From NCBI GenBank assembly GCA_009763385.1, contig CM019830.1, positions 89,666,289 through 89,730,288 of the forward strand: DNA of 64,000 nt. Reading direction: 5' to 3'. The DNA comes from Coix lacryma-jobi var. lacryma-jobi (taxonomy: Eukaryota > Streptophyta > Magnoliopsida > Poales > Poaceae). The translations under genes were made by a program, and so were the position numbers. Under the pieces are notes generated by a model, which saw nothing but the letters and a program-made list of their open reading frames with translations, had not been told where the DNA came from and did no database searches. This document shows positions 11,439 to 23,416 of the stretch, in pieces (the first letter of the stretch is position 1; every line of letters starts with the position of its first letter).

Positions 11439-14400
11439 AAACGATTGGAGGACATTTGGTTGGTGGATTCCGGGTGTTCGAGGCACATGACCGGAAACGC
11501 CAAGTGGTTCTCCAGTCTTAGTCCAGTTGCTGGAAAGGAGTTTATCACCTGCGGCGATAATAGCAAAGGTAAACTGTTGTCTCGTGGGTCGGTGCGAGTT
11601 AATGAGCACTTTGTGTTGCGCGATGTTGCTCTTGTTTCTAACTTGCATTTTAACCTTCTTTCTGTTTTGCAACTTTTTGATGATGACTATGAGATTTGTT
11701 TTAAGCCGAATCTCAGTCGTATTTTGGATCCTCAGGGCAATCTTGTATGTTTGATTTCGCCCTTTGGGAAAGTCTTTCGTGCGAATTTCTCGGAGTCTTT
11801 TGGCGTTTCTCGTTGTCTAGTGGCTGGACCTTCTTCTTCTGATCTTTGGAAGTGGCATAGGAGACTTGGTCATTTGAGCTTCGACTTGCTTGCAAGACTT
11901 AGTTCACTTGGTCTAATCCGAGGATTGCCCAAGTTGCACATGGAGAGGGATCTTGTTTGCCATTCTTGTAGACATGGGAAAATGGTTGCTGCTCCCCACC
12001 ATTGTAGGTCCTGGAGAGCTTTTGCATATGGACATTGTAGGTCCGGCTCGGGAGAGCTCGGTTGGTGGGAAGTGGTATGTGCTTGTTGTTGATGATGACT
12101 TTTTGAGATATTCGTGGGTTTTCTTTTTAGCTGAGAAAACTGAGACTTTCTCTTTTGCTCGCAATCTGATTTTCCATCTTCAGAACGAGTTCCCTAAGAA
12201 CTCTATGCGAGCTATTCGTAGTGATAATGGTACTGAGTTCAAAAACTCGGACTTTGAAAAATTTTGTGACTCTTTGGGTTTGGAGCATTAGTTTTCTTCC
12301 CCCTACACACCGCCACAAAATGGTGTTGTAGAGAGAAAGAATCAAACCCTTGTTGAGATGGCCAGGACGATGCTCGATGAGCATAGGACTCCTAGGTAGT
12401 ATTGGGCCGAAGCTATGAACACTGCATGCTATATTTCCAATCGCATTTTTCTCCGAGCTTTCATGAAAAAGACTTCTTATGAGTTGCGTTTTGGAAAACA
12501 ACCCAAAGTGAGTTATTTTAGAGTTTTTGGTTGCCACTGTTTTACACTCAAGAAAGGCAACCTGGACAAGTTTGAGTCTCGTTCTTCTGACGGTGTATTT
12601 CTGGGTTATGGCACTCATACTCGTGCATATCGTGTACTTAACCTTGATACTAACCGAGTCATGGAGACATCCGATGTCACCTTCGACGAGACCATGGTTT
12701 GTCCTTCTAGATTTGAGCATGTAGGTGATCAAGAGGTTGGCGAACCTCTTTTTGATGACGAGGAAGAAGGTGTTGAAGGGATGGATGACCCAACACCACC
12801 TCCACCTATTGTGCCATTAGGATAGGCCTCTACTACGACGACTCATGGCCCCAACCCCTCTTCGTAGACTACTTGGGGGCCGTGGGATCCGCCACCTCAG
12901 GCTGTACTATTTGTACCCGAGGAGGCACCAGCTGCTGTTGAGGGGAGGTTTCTTCAGCTCGGGAGGTGCCACGACACATTCAGCGCCGACACCCTCCTCA
13001 ACAGATGATCGGCAGCATCGACAAATGTGTCACTCGGTCAAGGTCACAACAAATCTCTCACTTTGCTCATTCTGCATTTGTTGCTGATTTTGAACCCCGA
13101 GATGTTGAACATGCTTTATGTGATCCAGATTGGGTTAATGCCATGCATGAGGAGTTAGAAAACTTTGAGAGAAATCGGGTTTGGGTTCTGGTTCCACCTC
13201 CTCTAGACTGTAATCCTATTGAGACAAAATGGGTTTTCAAACACAAACATGGAGAGGATGGCCACATTGTGAGAAATAAGGCCAGACTTGTAGCCCAGGG
13301 GTGTAGTCAGAAGGAGGGGATAGACTATAAGGAGACATTTGCTCCTGTAGCTCGTTTGGAGACAATTAGGATCCTCTTGGCTTTTGCTGCATCCAAAGGG
13401 TTTAAACTTTTTCAAATGGATGTCAAGAGTGCCTTCCTAAACGGCTACATAGATGAAGAGGTGTATGTGAAACAACCCCCCGGTTTTGAAAATCCCAAGT
13501 TTTCAAACCATGTTTTTAAACTTCACAAAGCTTTGTATGGTTTGAAACAAGCCCCTAGAGCCTAGTATGATAGGTTGAAAACCTTTTTGCTTGCTAAGGG
13601 TTTTAAAATGGGATGTGTGGATAAAACGCTCTTTCTCATCAAGCAAGGCAATGACACTCTCTTGGTCCAGATTTAGGTGGATGATATCATTTTCGGTGGT
13701 TCTTCTCACGCTTTGGTTGCCAAGTTTGCAGATCTTATGAGCAGGGAGTTTGAGATGAGCATGATGGGTGAGTTGACATTCTTCCTCGGGTTGCAAATTA
13801 AGCAATCCTGAGAAGGAACGTTTGTGCACCAGGGCAAGTACACCAAGGACATCCTGAAGAGGTACGATATGGGTGAGGCCAAGCCTCTTCCAACACCCAT
13901 GTCGACCACGACGGCCCTGAATGCGGACTAGGATGGAGAAGCTGTGGACCAGAAGGAGTATCGAAGCATGATCGGGTCGCTGCTGTACCTGACGGCGACA
14001 CGCCCGGACATCCAGTTCGCGGTGTGTCTTCACGCGCGCTTTCAGGCATCGTCGCGCACCTCTCACCGTCAGGCGGTCAAGCGCATTATGAGGTACCTTC
14101 GTTTCACTCTAGAGTTTCGGATTTGGTATTCTGCTTCCTCCACTCTCTCTCTTTGTGGTTATTCTGATGTCGATTTTGCTGGTTGCCGACTTGAGCGCAA
14201 GTCCACTTCTGGGACTTGTCAGTTTTTGGGCTCTTCTCTTGTATCTTGGTCTTCTCGCAAGCAGTCTAGTGTCGCCCAGTCTACCATAGAGGCTGAATAT
14301 GTTGCTGCGGCTAGCTGCTATTCTCAGTTGCTTTGGATGATGGCCACTTTGCGTGATTTTGGTCTGAGCTTTTCCCGAGTCCTTTTGCTTTGTGATAGCA

Positions 14401-14618
14401 CGAGTGCTATTAGCATTGCTAAGAACCTCGTGCTGCATTCTAAGACCAAACACATTGATGTGCGCTTTCATTTTCTGCGAGACCATTTTGAGAAGGGTGA
14501 TATCGACCTTAGGCATGTAGATACTCATAATGAGTTGGCCGATATCTTTACCAAGCCTTTGGACCAATCAACCTTTAATAGGTTGAGAGGTGAGCTTGGT
14601 GTGTTTTTTCCCTTTTAG
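11439..14618 (+). pseudogene. pol of element E (PR-INT-RT-RNase H), broken
   Basis: Ty1/copia pol in canonical order. The protease has DSGCSRHMTG (about 11467). The GAG-pre-integrase zinc region has WHRRLGHLSFDLLARL and CHSCRHGKM. The integrase core has HMDIVGPA, SDNGTEF and QNGVVERKN. The RT has DVKSAFLNGYIDEEVYVKQP, YGLKQAP and a VDDIIFGG box whose Tyr codon is TAG (13674-13676). RNase H has DVDFAG, EAEYVAA and STSAISIAKN, ending LGVFFPF at 14618. Stops also lie at 12289, 12397, 12823, 13563, 13809 and 13928, with a frameshift near 12000. The enzyme set would copy and insert the element, but this copy is dead. Confidence 0.9.
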
Positions 14619-16122
14619 ATGGGGGAAACATTTTGTCTATTGTCATAAACTGACTTTTGTGTTTGATTTGTTTTTGTTCTTGGTAGTTTAGTCTTTGCAT
14701 TTCATCTTGCATCCTTGCATTTCTGAGCTTCATGACTATATTCTTTAGAATGAATCTATGCTCTGTTTAGTGTATGCCCTGATGCTTTATGATGATACTT
14801 GTAGCTTAGGCTCCTCTTGATCACTGATACATGTCATGAGCTGAGCTGTTTTATGAATGGTGAATATGCCTAATGAACTTAAAATTTGAAATTGTTCACC
14901 ATTGAGATTGGCAACTAGCATGTGTAGAATGTGTTGAAAACACTTGTGCTTTTCATATATGCTAGGATGCAATGTCTCTAGTTTGAGTCATTCACTTGCT
15001 TGGTATGTTCATATTCTGCTTTAAAATTGAACCAAGTTTAAGTGAATTGGAAAGATCGAGGTGGGATTGCTTGTCAGAACATCACGGTATCGAGACTGTT
15101 TCTCATTGCACATTGAGTTAAACTTGAGCCATGTAGTGTAAGACCGAAACCGTTGCTTTAAGCTTCTGATTGCTTATGCATAGGCTTAGCTCGGTTGAAA
15201 AGTTAGGCAATGACAAGCTTTCAACCTCTCGCAATCACATGCTAATAGTTGAACTTGTGTAATTTCACCGCTGCAACTCCGATAAAATTTGAATACACAA
15301 GTCTATGTTTCATTCTATAGCATGATGATTGAACTTTGCTAGGGGTAGTTCACCGTGTATACATGTTTAGCACTTGTTTGACATGCTGTCTATACATGTT
15401 CGGTGCTATTTTAATGGTGAAACCCTTTTCTGAATGGCTTAAAACTGCTCACTTTGCTCATATGTTCATATTTCGTATTTAGTGATCAGTTTGAGCCTTT
15501 GCTGGCATTTATGCTTGTTGTTGAGTCATCGGATCAACACTCTTTAGAGCATCTTTTCATTCTATAGATTATAATCCTGAAGCTGCTAATCTGCATTTCT
15601 GACTCATGCATTTGAGGGGGAGAAACATGTTTGTGCATTATCAACTAAGGGGGAGAAATTTGACAACTCATATCCTAGTTGTGTGCACTATTGAAGGGGG
15701 AGTTCATGTCCAGGGGGAGTTTGCTCGTTTGATGAGTTTTCAATTGGTTTGGAGCGATTTTATGCTAGTTGTGTTGAGCCTTTGTGCCTCTATCTTGAGG
15801 GACTAGCAGTTTTGCTTTGTGATCATGTTTTTCAATTGGTATCGAGCTTTTCTGTCTTTCAGTTGGTATCGAGCTTTCTCGCTAGTGGTGTTGAGCCCGT
15901 TCTGCCTCTTCTTGAGGGCTAGCTTTGCTTTGCTTGGTTGAGTCGAGCCGTTGCCCATGTCTTTGGGGACCAAGTTGTTTTGCTCACTCCTCTTGACCTT
16001 CTTTCGGCTTTGTTATGCTTTTGGGTCATTTGGTAGAGTTCTCTACTTCTCCTTCTTCTTCTTTCTTCTACCTTCATATGATTTGTGTTGGTAGTTGAAA
16101 ATGCAGTCATCAAGGGGGAGAT
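14619..16122 (+). other. Post-pol region of element E with multiple polypurine tracts
   Basis: There is no convincing ORF, and I see no env-like gene. Purine tracts resembling the terminal PPT occur at 14618-14630 (gatgggggaaac), 15611-15626, 15643-15660, 15691-15704 and 15711-15720. The last one, caagggggagat (16111-16122), abuts the 3' LTR. Multiple PPTs are a recorded trait of Sireviruses. Confidence 0.7.
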
Positions 16123-18156
16123 TGTAGATACATGGGTGTATGCCAGATCTTGAGTGATGAGTGATTGTCAACGGGTTTGATGCGCATGTTCTTTGGCTTG
16201 TGTTGTGCAGGTGTCAAGCATGGAGACAGTGATCAAAGGCAAGGTGAAGGTCAAGTAGAGATGTGCCGTGCCGATGGACCTGAAGCGGTGAAGGGCGGAC
16301 GTGAGGCTTGGACTGAGGGACTGATGGCCTGAGGATCAGCTGTGGTGGCTGACAACCTGGGACAGCGATGAGCGGAGACTTGCGGGGCACGATGTGGCTT
16401 GGGTCGAGGACCTGGGGACACGTGTCGGTGGACGGGGTGCATGGGCGGTGCATCCCCTCTACGCCATCCGTTTGGTGGTTGAGCCACAGAAAAACCATCG
16501 GGTGGACGGTTTCCAGGTTTGGGCCACAAAACCTTGGTGCGGTCGGTTTCTGAGTTTGGGCCACAAAACTTGGGCTGAGGACGTTTTCCAGGTTTGGGCC
16601 TCAAAACCTGGGCGCTGGCGGGATTCTGAGTTTGGGCCACAAAACTCAGGCGTTGGACGTCAGGTTTCCTGGTTTCGACCTCAAAACAGGGGGAGGACTT
16701 GAAGGATGGTTTCCTGGTTTCGGCCTCAAAACCGGGGGCGAGGTCCGTGAAAAGGACGAGTAGAGCGGTGGCGGCAATCGGTGAGGTCGCGTCGAGGCGA
16801 AGCTACCAGTTGTGCGGGCGTGGCCGTCGGATCACCATCTACTTCGAGTTGTTCTAGAATAACCTTAGGGTTTAGCTGGTTCACTCTGTAATTATTACGG
16901 GTAGAGTGGTAACTAGAATAAGGATAAGTAGAGGGAGACACCCACCTCCCAAACTATCTCAGCCATTTGCTACATTCACCTAGGTTTCCTGCTCTCCCAC
17001 ATCCCTGTTGTAGCTCCTGAGATCCGCAGAGACGGTGAATCATACCTCTGTGTATTTGGATTTTGAGGAAACAAGACCATAATCTCGTTGTCTCCTTGTG
17101 TGGAGAAGTTTCGGCTGGAAATCGAGATCGATTCATGTTTTGTGCTATGTTCTTCACGTTTTGCTTTCCGTTCTCTCGGTGATTTCCTTCGTACTCCCAA
17201 TCCGAGGAATGATTTTTTATTCCATTTGAACTGAGTTGTTCTAGATCGTGAGGAGCATCTTTCCACCGAAGGAATTCACCTATAACCTCACGAGCTAGTA
17301 GATCGATCGATTTTTGTTTCGAATCAGTTTTTGTCTCCCTTGCCCCAAATTCTTCCGATTCACCGATTTGGAGTTAGGTTTGATCCATGATCTCTTAGAG
17401 GTAGCTCACTAACCTTCTTGTAACTCCTCATACCAAGTCTAAGACTTAGAGATTTTGATTCGGAGGAGATTGGGTTGAATCCGCGGAAGAACTGTATAGT
17501 TTCGGGGGCATCGGACGCTCGGGTCCGGGGCATCGGACGCTGAGTCGTCAGACCGACGCTCAGGGCCAGTGTCAAAGTTAGCGTTTTTGAAGGACCATCG
17601 GACGCTGACCATCGGACCGTTCGTTGCCATCGGACACGTCCGAGGGTTGAGCATCGGATGCTGAACTGTCACTATAGCCAGCGTCCGATGACCATGCAGT
17701 AAGGTTCCAAAACAGGTCATTTTGCATCGGACGCGTCCGGTGCTAGTACATCGGTGACTTCTGCACTGTTTTGTCCGCAGTTTTTTCGTTCGACTTTGGA
17801 TTTGATTTTGGGTTTTTGCGTTGGATTCCCGGGTTCCGTGCTCTACAGACATTGGGCTTTCCACTTTGCAAAATAGCCTGAATCCCCCTCACGTTGCGTG
17901 GGGGAGGTTGAGGTTACCCAAAGTCCGTCATGTCACTAGTTGACTTGCGTGGACTTGAGTGAGGAGGTTTTTGTGGTGTCCCGCTGTGTTCCTATGGAAC
18001 ATCACCCATTCTCTTGGGTCGTGGATATCACGTGCATCTGTTTTGCTCTTGGGGTTGATTTTCTGGGACAGAGGCTATTAGTTTCTGAAAAGAAATTTTA
18101 AGGCTCTCATTCACCCCCCCCTCTGGTCGCCTTGCTTTAGCACTTTCGGCCCTTCA
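16123..18156 (+). repeat. 3' LTR of element E
   Basis: It starts TGTAGATACATGGGTG after the PPT and ends CGGCCCTTCA before the TSD gaaag. The hairpin array is at 16513-16735 (six units) and CGGAC/GTCCG palindromes lie at 17600-17745. At 2034 bp it is close to the 2048 bp that I reconstruct for the LTR of F. Confidence 0.9.
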
Positions 18157-18223
18157 GAAAGATACAATTCAGACAGAGTGATTTCTCCTAAGAATCCAAA
18201 CGATGGATGATACAATTTCTTAC

Positions 18224-19159
18224 CTCCGCAGGAGGGTTGATGGCGGAAAAAGTGGTCATCATTGGAACAAGATGCTCATGGCTCTTCAACAGCCAGTTCA
18301 TCCTCCTCAGAACCTCTTGGTTAGACAATTGCTCGGCATCATGCCGGCCCGGGTCCTTCACGCCAAGGTACTCGAAGCCAAAATTGGCTCGTTGTTGCAG
18401 CGGATGGACTCGACACGCAATGAAGTCTTGGACGACGGTATATCCAGTCAGTCCACTCAGCTTCAACGCTGCTATCATGTCGATCAATGGTTGGACAGCC
18501 TCTACCTCTTCAGCAAAAATCCTGTCCTTCCACTCTTGGGACTTCTGGGGCAGCCACCCATCATGGCGACGAAGGGCTGGTGGCGGGTTGGCTATGTAAA
18601 ACCATCCGCTAGCCCATTCCCGGACAGACTTTGACAACACTACAGAGATGTATTGAGAAGCTACTTCTAGCCTAAGCTGGATACTAGCCCCTCCGACTAC
18701 TTCTACACACGCATCACTGGGTTCACACTTTACCTAGAAAAAATAGCGAAAAAGGGTGAAAGAGGGGCAGATCCCTAGAAAAGCCTCACAAAGGTGAGTG
18801 AAAATAGCGATGTGGAAGCAGGCATTTGAAGTGATATGGTTGAGGGTCAAACCATAGTAGTGCAGCAATCCCCTTAAGAAGTCAGATGCTGGGAGCCCCA
18901 ATCCTCGCTCAACAAAAGACTTGAGCATCACAATCTCCATCGTGTTGGGAGCTAGAGCGCGATGATCACTGGGTACCCTCCACCCGTCTATCGGCTACAA
19001 CCGGAGTAACCCTTGCTGCGCCAAGAAAGCTAGCTCCGATTCTCTGGTGTCCGGTGCTTTCCAAGCTAGCACATCTGTTGGAGGGCGCGGGTGGCGCGGT
19101 TTCCCGCCGGTGTTCTTCGCCTTCTTCTTCTCGGCTGCGGATTGCTTCTTTGGGCCCAT
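18224..19159 (-). pseudogene. Transposase_28-like gene (T), exon 1, broken
   Basis: Exon 1 runs from ATG at 19159 (MGPKKQSAAEKKKAK) for exactly 312 codons to the donor GAG|GTAAGAA at 18223. It holds the conserved core of plant 'putative gypsy type transposon' proteins (Pfam Transposase_28, from memory): ERGLGLPASDFLRGLLHYYG, HLCEAFLGI, LFRYFF, GWFYIANPPPAL and HDGWLPQKSQEW. In-frame TAG stops at 18995-18997 and 18734-18736 break it. Without element E the first intron would be 84 bp (18223-18157 plus 6869-6853), so E sits inside that intron. The molecular role of the family is not established. It is probably carried by an LTR element rather than being a host gene. Confidence 0.7.
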
Positions 19160-19557
19160 GTTGATAACAAGGAACTTTCTGCGCATCAACTAATGGATTG
19201 GCTATGGGATTCCTTGCTCTGAAGGCTATGGCTTGATGAAAGAATGAAGAAATTGTAAGCTCAATGGCGGCTTATTATAGATCTGTTTCGGCAACCGTTC
19301 ACCTTTTCCGGATGGCGTTATGGAACCGTCCGAAACCCTAACGGCTGGGGGACATTTCAGACGGTGTCAGAGTCAATGAACAGGCAGCCCGTACAACAGA
19401 CAACATTATTCTTTCACAAGACACATTTTAGTACTCGGAAGAAAAGACAAAGGAATCGGAAAACATTCCAAGTACCCGGATCTTAATAATTATTACTCGG
19501 AATTACAATAGAGATACACGGATACATCTTGAGATACATCAGCTTCCAATACAAGTT
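19160..19557 (-). promoter_or_regulatory. Upstream region of gene T
   Basis: Non-coding sequence upstream (on the minus strand) of the ATG at 19159. A TATA-like ATAATAA lies near 19272-19278, about 115 bases before the ATG. It is interrupted at 19557 by element B and resumes at 32739. Confidence 0.35.
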
Positions 19558-22500
19558 TGTAACACTCTGGTGTTAAGCAGACTAAAACTTGGCATGTCAT
19601 CGTAAGCACTGGCATTTCACTTGAGTTGATAACCCAATTTTGCATTCACTAAAAACAAGTTTTATTCTTTATGCTTGTGCTTAGTGATAAGAAGTGCTTA
19701 AGTTTGAAACACTAGTTTATGTTTTCTTATGTGGTGAATAATGCTTTTATGCTATATAAGGGTACTATGGTAATTTCTTATATAGTAATTGAATTTTGGA
19801 TCACATCTTGGTATTATGTCTCAAAGGTGTATTTGGAACATGTTTCAAGTCACCATTGAATTATAATTCAAATTTGGTTGAAATCCAATTAAATAATTTA
19901 ATTAATTTGAAAATCCTATTTTGTTCCCTTTTTCATAATTCTAAATCTAAAAAGAATTTGGTTATGCTTCAAAAAGCAAAGTTGCTCCATTTTTTATAAG
20001 GATCAAATTTGATGTATAAAGTTTTCCAAGCTCTTACATGAAATCAAAAGTAATTGTGAAAATACACTTTTGCCCTTTTTGTCCCCTTTTGATTTGCAAA
20101 CCTTAATTCAAAATCTAAGCATATTCTGCATATGTTGCAAAAATAAAAGATGTTTAGTATTGAATTCTGAGCATTTGATATTTTAACATATTTTCAACTT
20201 ATATTCAAAAATCCAAAGTAATTTCAAAATATCTAAAGGGTAGAAAGGAGAGAAGGGGGGATAAGTTTTCTTCCCTGTTCATGGCGGTGAGAAGCCGATA
20301 CTTTGATCGGTGCTGCCAGCGCAAAGGACGTCGATCTCTCTCGTATGAGCTCGCAACCGTGTTCGTGGCAAAGTGAAGCAGCTGCTGGCGCTCTCCCACG
20401 CGTCGTGGCACCTTCTCCTGAGCCCGCCGTCGCCATTTTGACACCAAGGCACCGACGGGCACAACTCCGACCTAATCCCAAATTAACAGCACACCAAGCG
20501 TTCTCATTTAAATTGACCGCAGTGATAACTCCCTTACCTCCTTGCTCATCTCTAGAGCCCATTCCTTCGATGTTTGTGAAGATGAGAAAGTTGAGGGTGT
20601 TGGTTGCAAAGTCTGTGACTCAGGTTAATAGTGCTCTGGACTGCGGGTTGTTTTCATTTAAGCCGAAGGGCTTTTCTGCAAAAGCGCCGAGGCGCGCGGG
20701 CGGGAGCCAGGCCGGGCCGTTTTCACGCGCGTTGGGCCGCGCGGGAGCGGGCCGATAGCCCAGTTTGGGCGAGATTTGAGTTTTTCTTTTTCTAGTTTTA
20801 TGCACAGTAACTAGTTTTGTTATTTTTGCTATAATTTTTCTATAGCTCTGTTAATTTTGAAATTTGACATGTTAGATGATAGCATGTCTGTGCTAATATA
20901 AAAATTATAAAACTTGTGTTTTGAGTAGTTTTGCTATGACAATTAAATCTGTATTTTAATTAATAAATGCAACTTTGATGAATTATGTAATTTTCTGTGT
21001 TTCTCCAAAAATCATGAATTTTGACATGTGAGTTTATGTCATTGATATCTACCTTAATGATTAATTTCAGCTCTGTTTGAATAAGTATGATTTATTTATA
21101 AGTAAAGGCTAATTAAAATGACTTATAAAATAAATAGATTTTGTTAATCCCTTTTAGATTTGTATGACTTTTGGTTTTGTTTGACAATCAGGGGATCAGT
21201 AGCATGAATTGCTCCCTGGTTATGGATTCTTTTATGCTAATAATCCTTTGTTGCTTGTTAGTTACATAACCTTGCTTAATAGAGATAATAAAATTTGCTT
21301 AGTAATAATATATATAGTTTAATAGCTAAGTTGGATTTGTTGATTTGCAACTTTACCGTGATGAAAGATTGTACGAATAAATGTCTACAGCTTAGAAAAT
21401 TTCCATCTTTACCATGATCATGTCATAAGCATCCCATTGATCATGCATATGCACTTCTACGTGTAGATCTCGTTTCGGAAGAACCGGATCCACAGTGGGT
21501 TTCTTCTGAGAGTTTGGATCCTTCTGGTTTTTCTGAGTCTCCGGACTTCGCTAATCAACAAGGCAAGCCCCGGACATTAAACCTATCCTTGTATTTTTAT
21601 AAAGTTATTTATATCACTTGAGTTAATATGATGCATTAAGTGAATAGGAGTTGAGTGAACCCTGTTTGATGCATTACCAATCTTGATGATTCCAATACTT
21701 AACCTTGATAACCGTGTTATGAAAATGCTTAGTATGCTTAGCCATGCTTTACTACTTCATTATAGTAGGTGCTTTTAAAAATGGTTGCTATGTTATGGAA
21801 ATCATGAATCTTGAGATAACATGATAACGATAGTAACTTACATCAAGAATGGAGTCTTGTTGTAAGATTACTCAACATAGGACCTTATCGTTGTTGGCCT
21901 GCTGTGATTGAGACCTTTGAGTACAGCCCACATGCGGTGGTAAGCCTCATCTATAGCTATTCCGATACTTGAGAACGGCCAACCACGTACTGGGAGTGGA
22001 GAGATGGCGGGAGTAGCGTGTACCCTCGGGGCTATGAGATAGTCGGGTTCGAGGTGTACTGTACTCTCGGGTGACGCTGGACCCGTTCTTGTATGGGAGG
22101 ACCTATAGATAGGGTTGACATATGCAAGATTAAGTTCTACATATGTCGTGTGGTACTGAATCCCCAGCTGGGTTTAAACGATTCGAATCGCCGTGTTTCC
22201 TCGGATATGGAGCCTCAATCCACTGACCCACACCGTAGTAATAAATGGGATCTTTATGAGATGAGAACTAAAGATGTGATATTCATATGAAGGTTTGAGA
22301 ATCTTTGAATAGTTATAAAGTTTAATCTTGAGTTAAAACTTGAAAATAGGCTTTACTATTAGTAAGATTTTTATGCAAAAGAAATGTTTTGATCTTGCTA
22401 AAGACTTACCTTGAATCCCTATAACCTTCATACCTGAGTCTTCTCCTCTTTTCTAGACGGTTAAGTCTTGTTGAGTACTTTTGTACTCAGGGTTTGTTAA

Positions 22501-22930
22501 CCTTTGTTGCAGGTGAGTTCATTGATCATCCTTTTGGTGGTCAATGTTTCTTCACTCTTGTGGAGGAGAGTGATGAAGACACTGATGTTTGACCTTGGGC
22601 AAGTAACCTAAGTTGTGTGGTATATGTAATATAAAGTTCTGAACCTTTATGTACCAAATACTTCAGGGTTGTAAACTTTTAAACTTAAGTTTCAATCTAT
22701 GTTATATAACCTTTCCGCTTTTACTCTGATTTATCTTATCTATAAAACTGTTGTAATACTGTGATGCTTGACGAGGGAACTCCTGAGAAGAATGTAACGT
22801 GGATGATTCGGGTTTCCCGAGGACACCCGACAGATCTCTTGATTCATTTGGAACTCGTGCACGCCGATCAGAAGTCTTTAGGACAATGATGGGTGCATGT
22901 GGGCCACTTAATTCAGGAGGTTCTGCCACA
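19558..22930 (+). repeat. 5' LTR of element B
   Basis: 3373 bp. It lacks a 566-bp GC-rich block that the 3' LTR has at about 29807-30379; the gap falls after 'cccattccttcga' (about 20569). It holds exon-like ORFs X and Y and the GAGTAC/GTACTC hairpin (22473-22488). Confidence 0.92.
21467..22592 (+). CDS. LTR-internal spliced small acidic ORF (exons X and Y), element B 5' LTR
   Basis: Exon X is 21467-21562 (96 nt) between acceptor-like TACGTGTAG and the GC-type donor CAAG|GCAAGC. It encodes an acidic stretch with aromatic residues (SEEPDPQWVSSESLDPSGF and so on). Exon Y is 22513-22592 (80 nt) after CTTTGTTGCAG, and encodes 26 residues ending LVEESDEDTDV before TGA. Both use the same phase, as in elements A and C. 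Exon Y of A and B have equal length and share C12, T15, V17, E19 and D25. The mix of acidic and bulky residues resembles activation domains, but this is only a resemblance. The start exon is not identified. Confidence 0.5.
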
Positions 22931-22932
22931 GC

Positions 22933-22945
22933 TGGTATCAGAGCC
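22933..22945 (+). other. PBS of element B
   Basis: TGGTATCAGAGCC, two bases after the LTR end, is complementary to the 3' end of initiator tRNA-Met. Confidence 0.85.
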
Positions 22946-23416
22946 ATGTTCCCTTAGAAAGTATAACAGTATTCATTTTTGAAAACTTCAAAAGTTGAGT
23001 CAAACTAAATTTCAAATTAGTTTGAGTCTAAATTGCTTCTAGACTTGTCTTGTGCTTCTGACTTGCCTTAATTCATTCCTTAGACTTATCCTTCTATCTT
23101 AATGAATATGTTTTTAATATAGTTATGGTGATATTTATATCTAAGGAGCAATGCTTATAACATTATAATATTGCCCTAATTGTGAACAGAAAGTTTATTC
23201 ACTTTTATAATAAGTGACTACTTTAAAGTTAATTATTTGTTTGATGTGTGTTTGTTCGTAAATACGTTTCATGCATCATGATTGATAACATATAATTAAC
23301 TTTCCCTCTTAAAAGTTGTATCTAAATAGAGTTAATATATCTATCTAATTATAAAACTCTGTCTCTTAATCTTGGAACATATATAGTTCTAATATTCAAA
23401 ATATATATTTTAGCAG
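22946..23416 (+). other. Leader between PBS and orf0 of element B
   Basis: AT-rich, with no ORF. It ends in an acceptor-like tract TATATTTTAGCAG directly followed by the ATG of orf0. Confidence 0.5.

Larger units (their letters stand above)
6875..18156 (+). mobile_element. Element E: full-length Ty1/copia, Sirevirus (Maximus/SIRE)-like, 11.3 kb
   Basis: LTRs are at 6875-8784 and 16123-18156, flanked by the direct repeat gaaag (6870-6874 and 18157-18161). The order gag, PR, INT, RT, RNase H marks it as Ty1/copia. The long gag with a coiled coil and a second zinc-knuckle region, the 1.5-kb region after pol with several polypurine tracts, and the palindrome-rich LTRs fit Sireviruses. The two LTRs differ by many substitutions and by about 90-bp and 40-bp indels, and the coding region has more than ten stops, so it is an old insertion. 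It lies in intron 1 of gene T. Confidence 0.9.
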
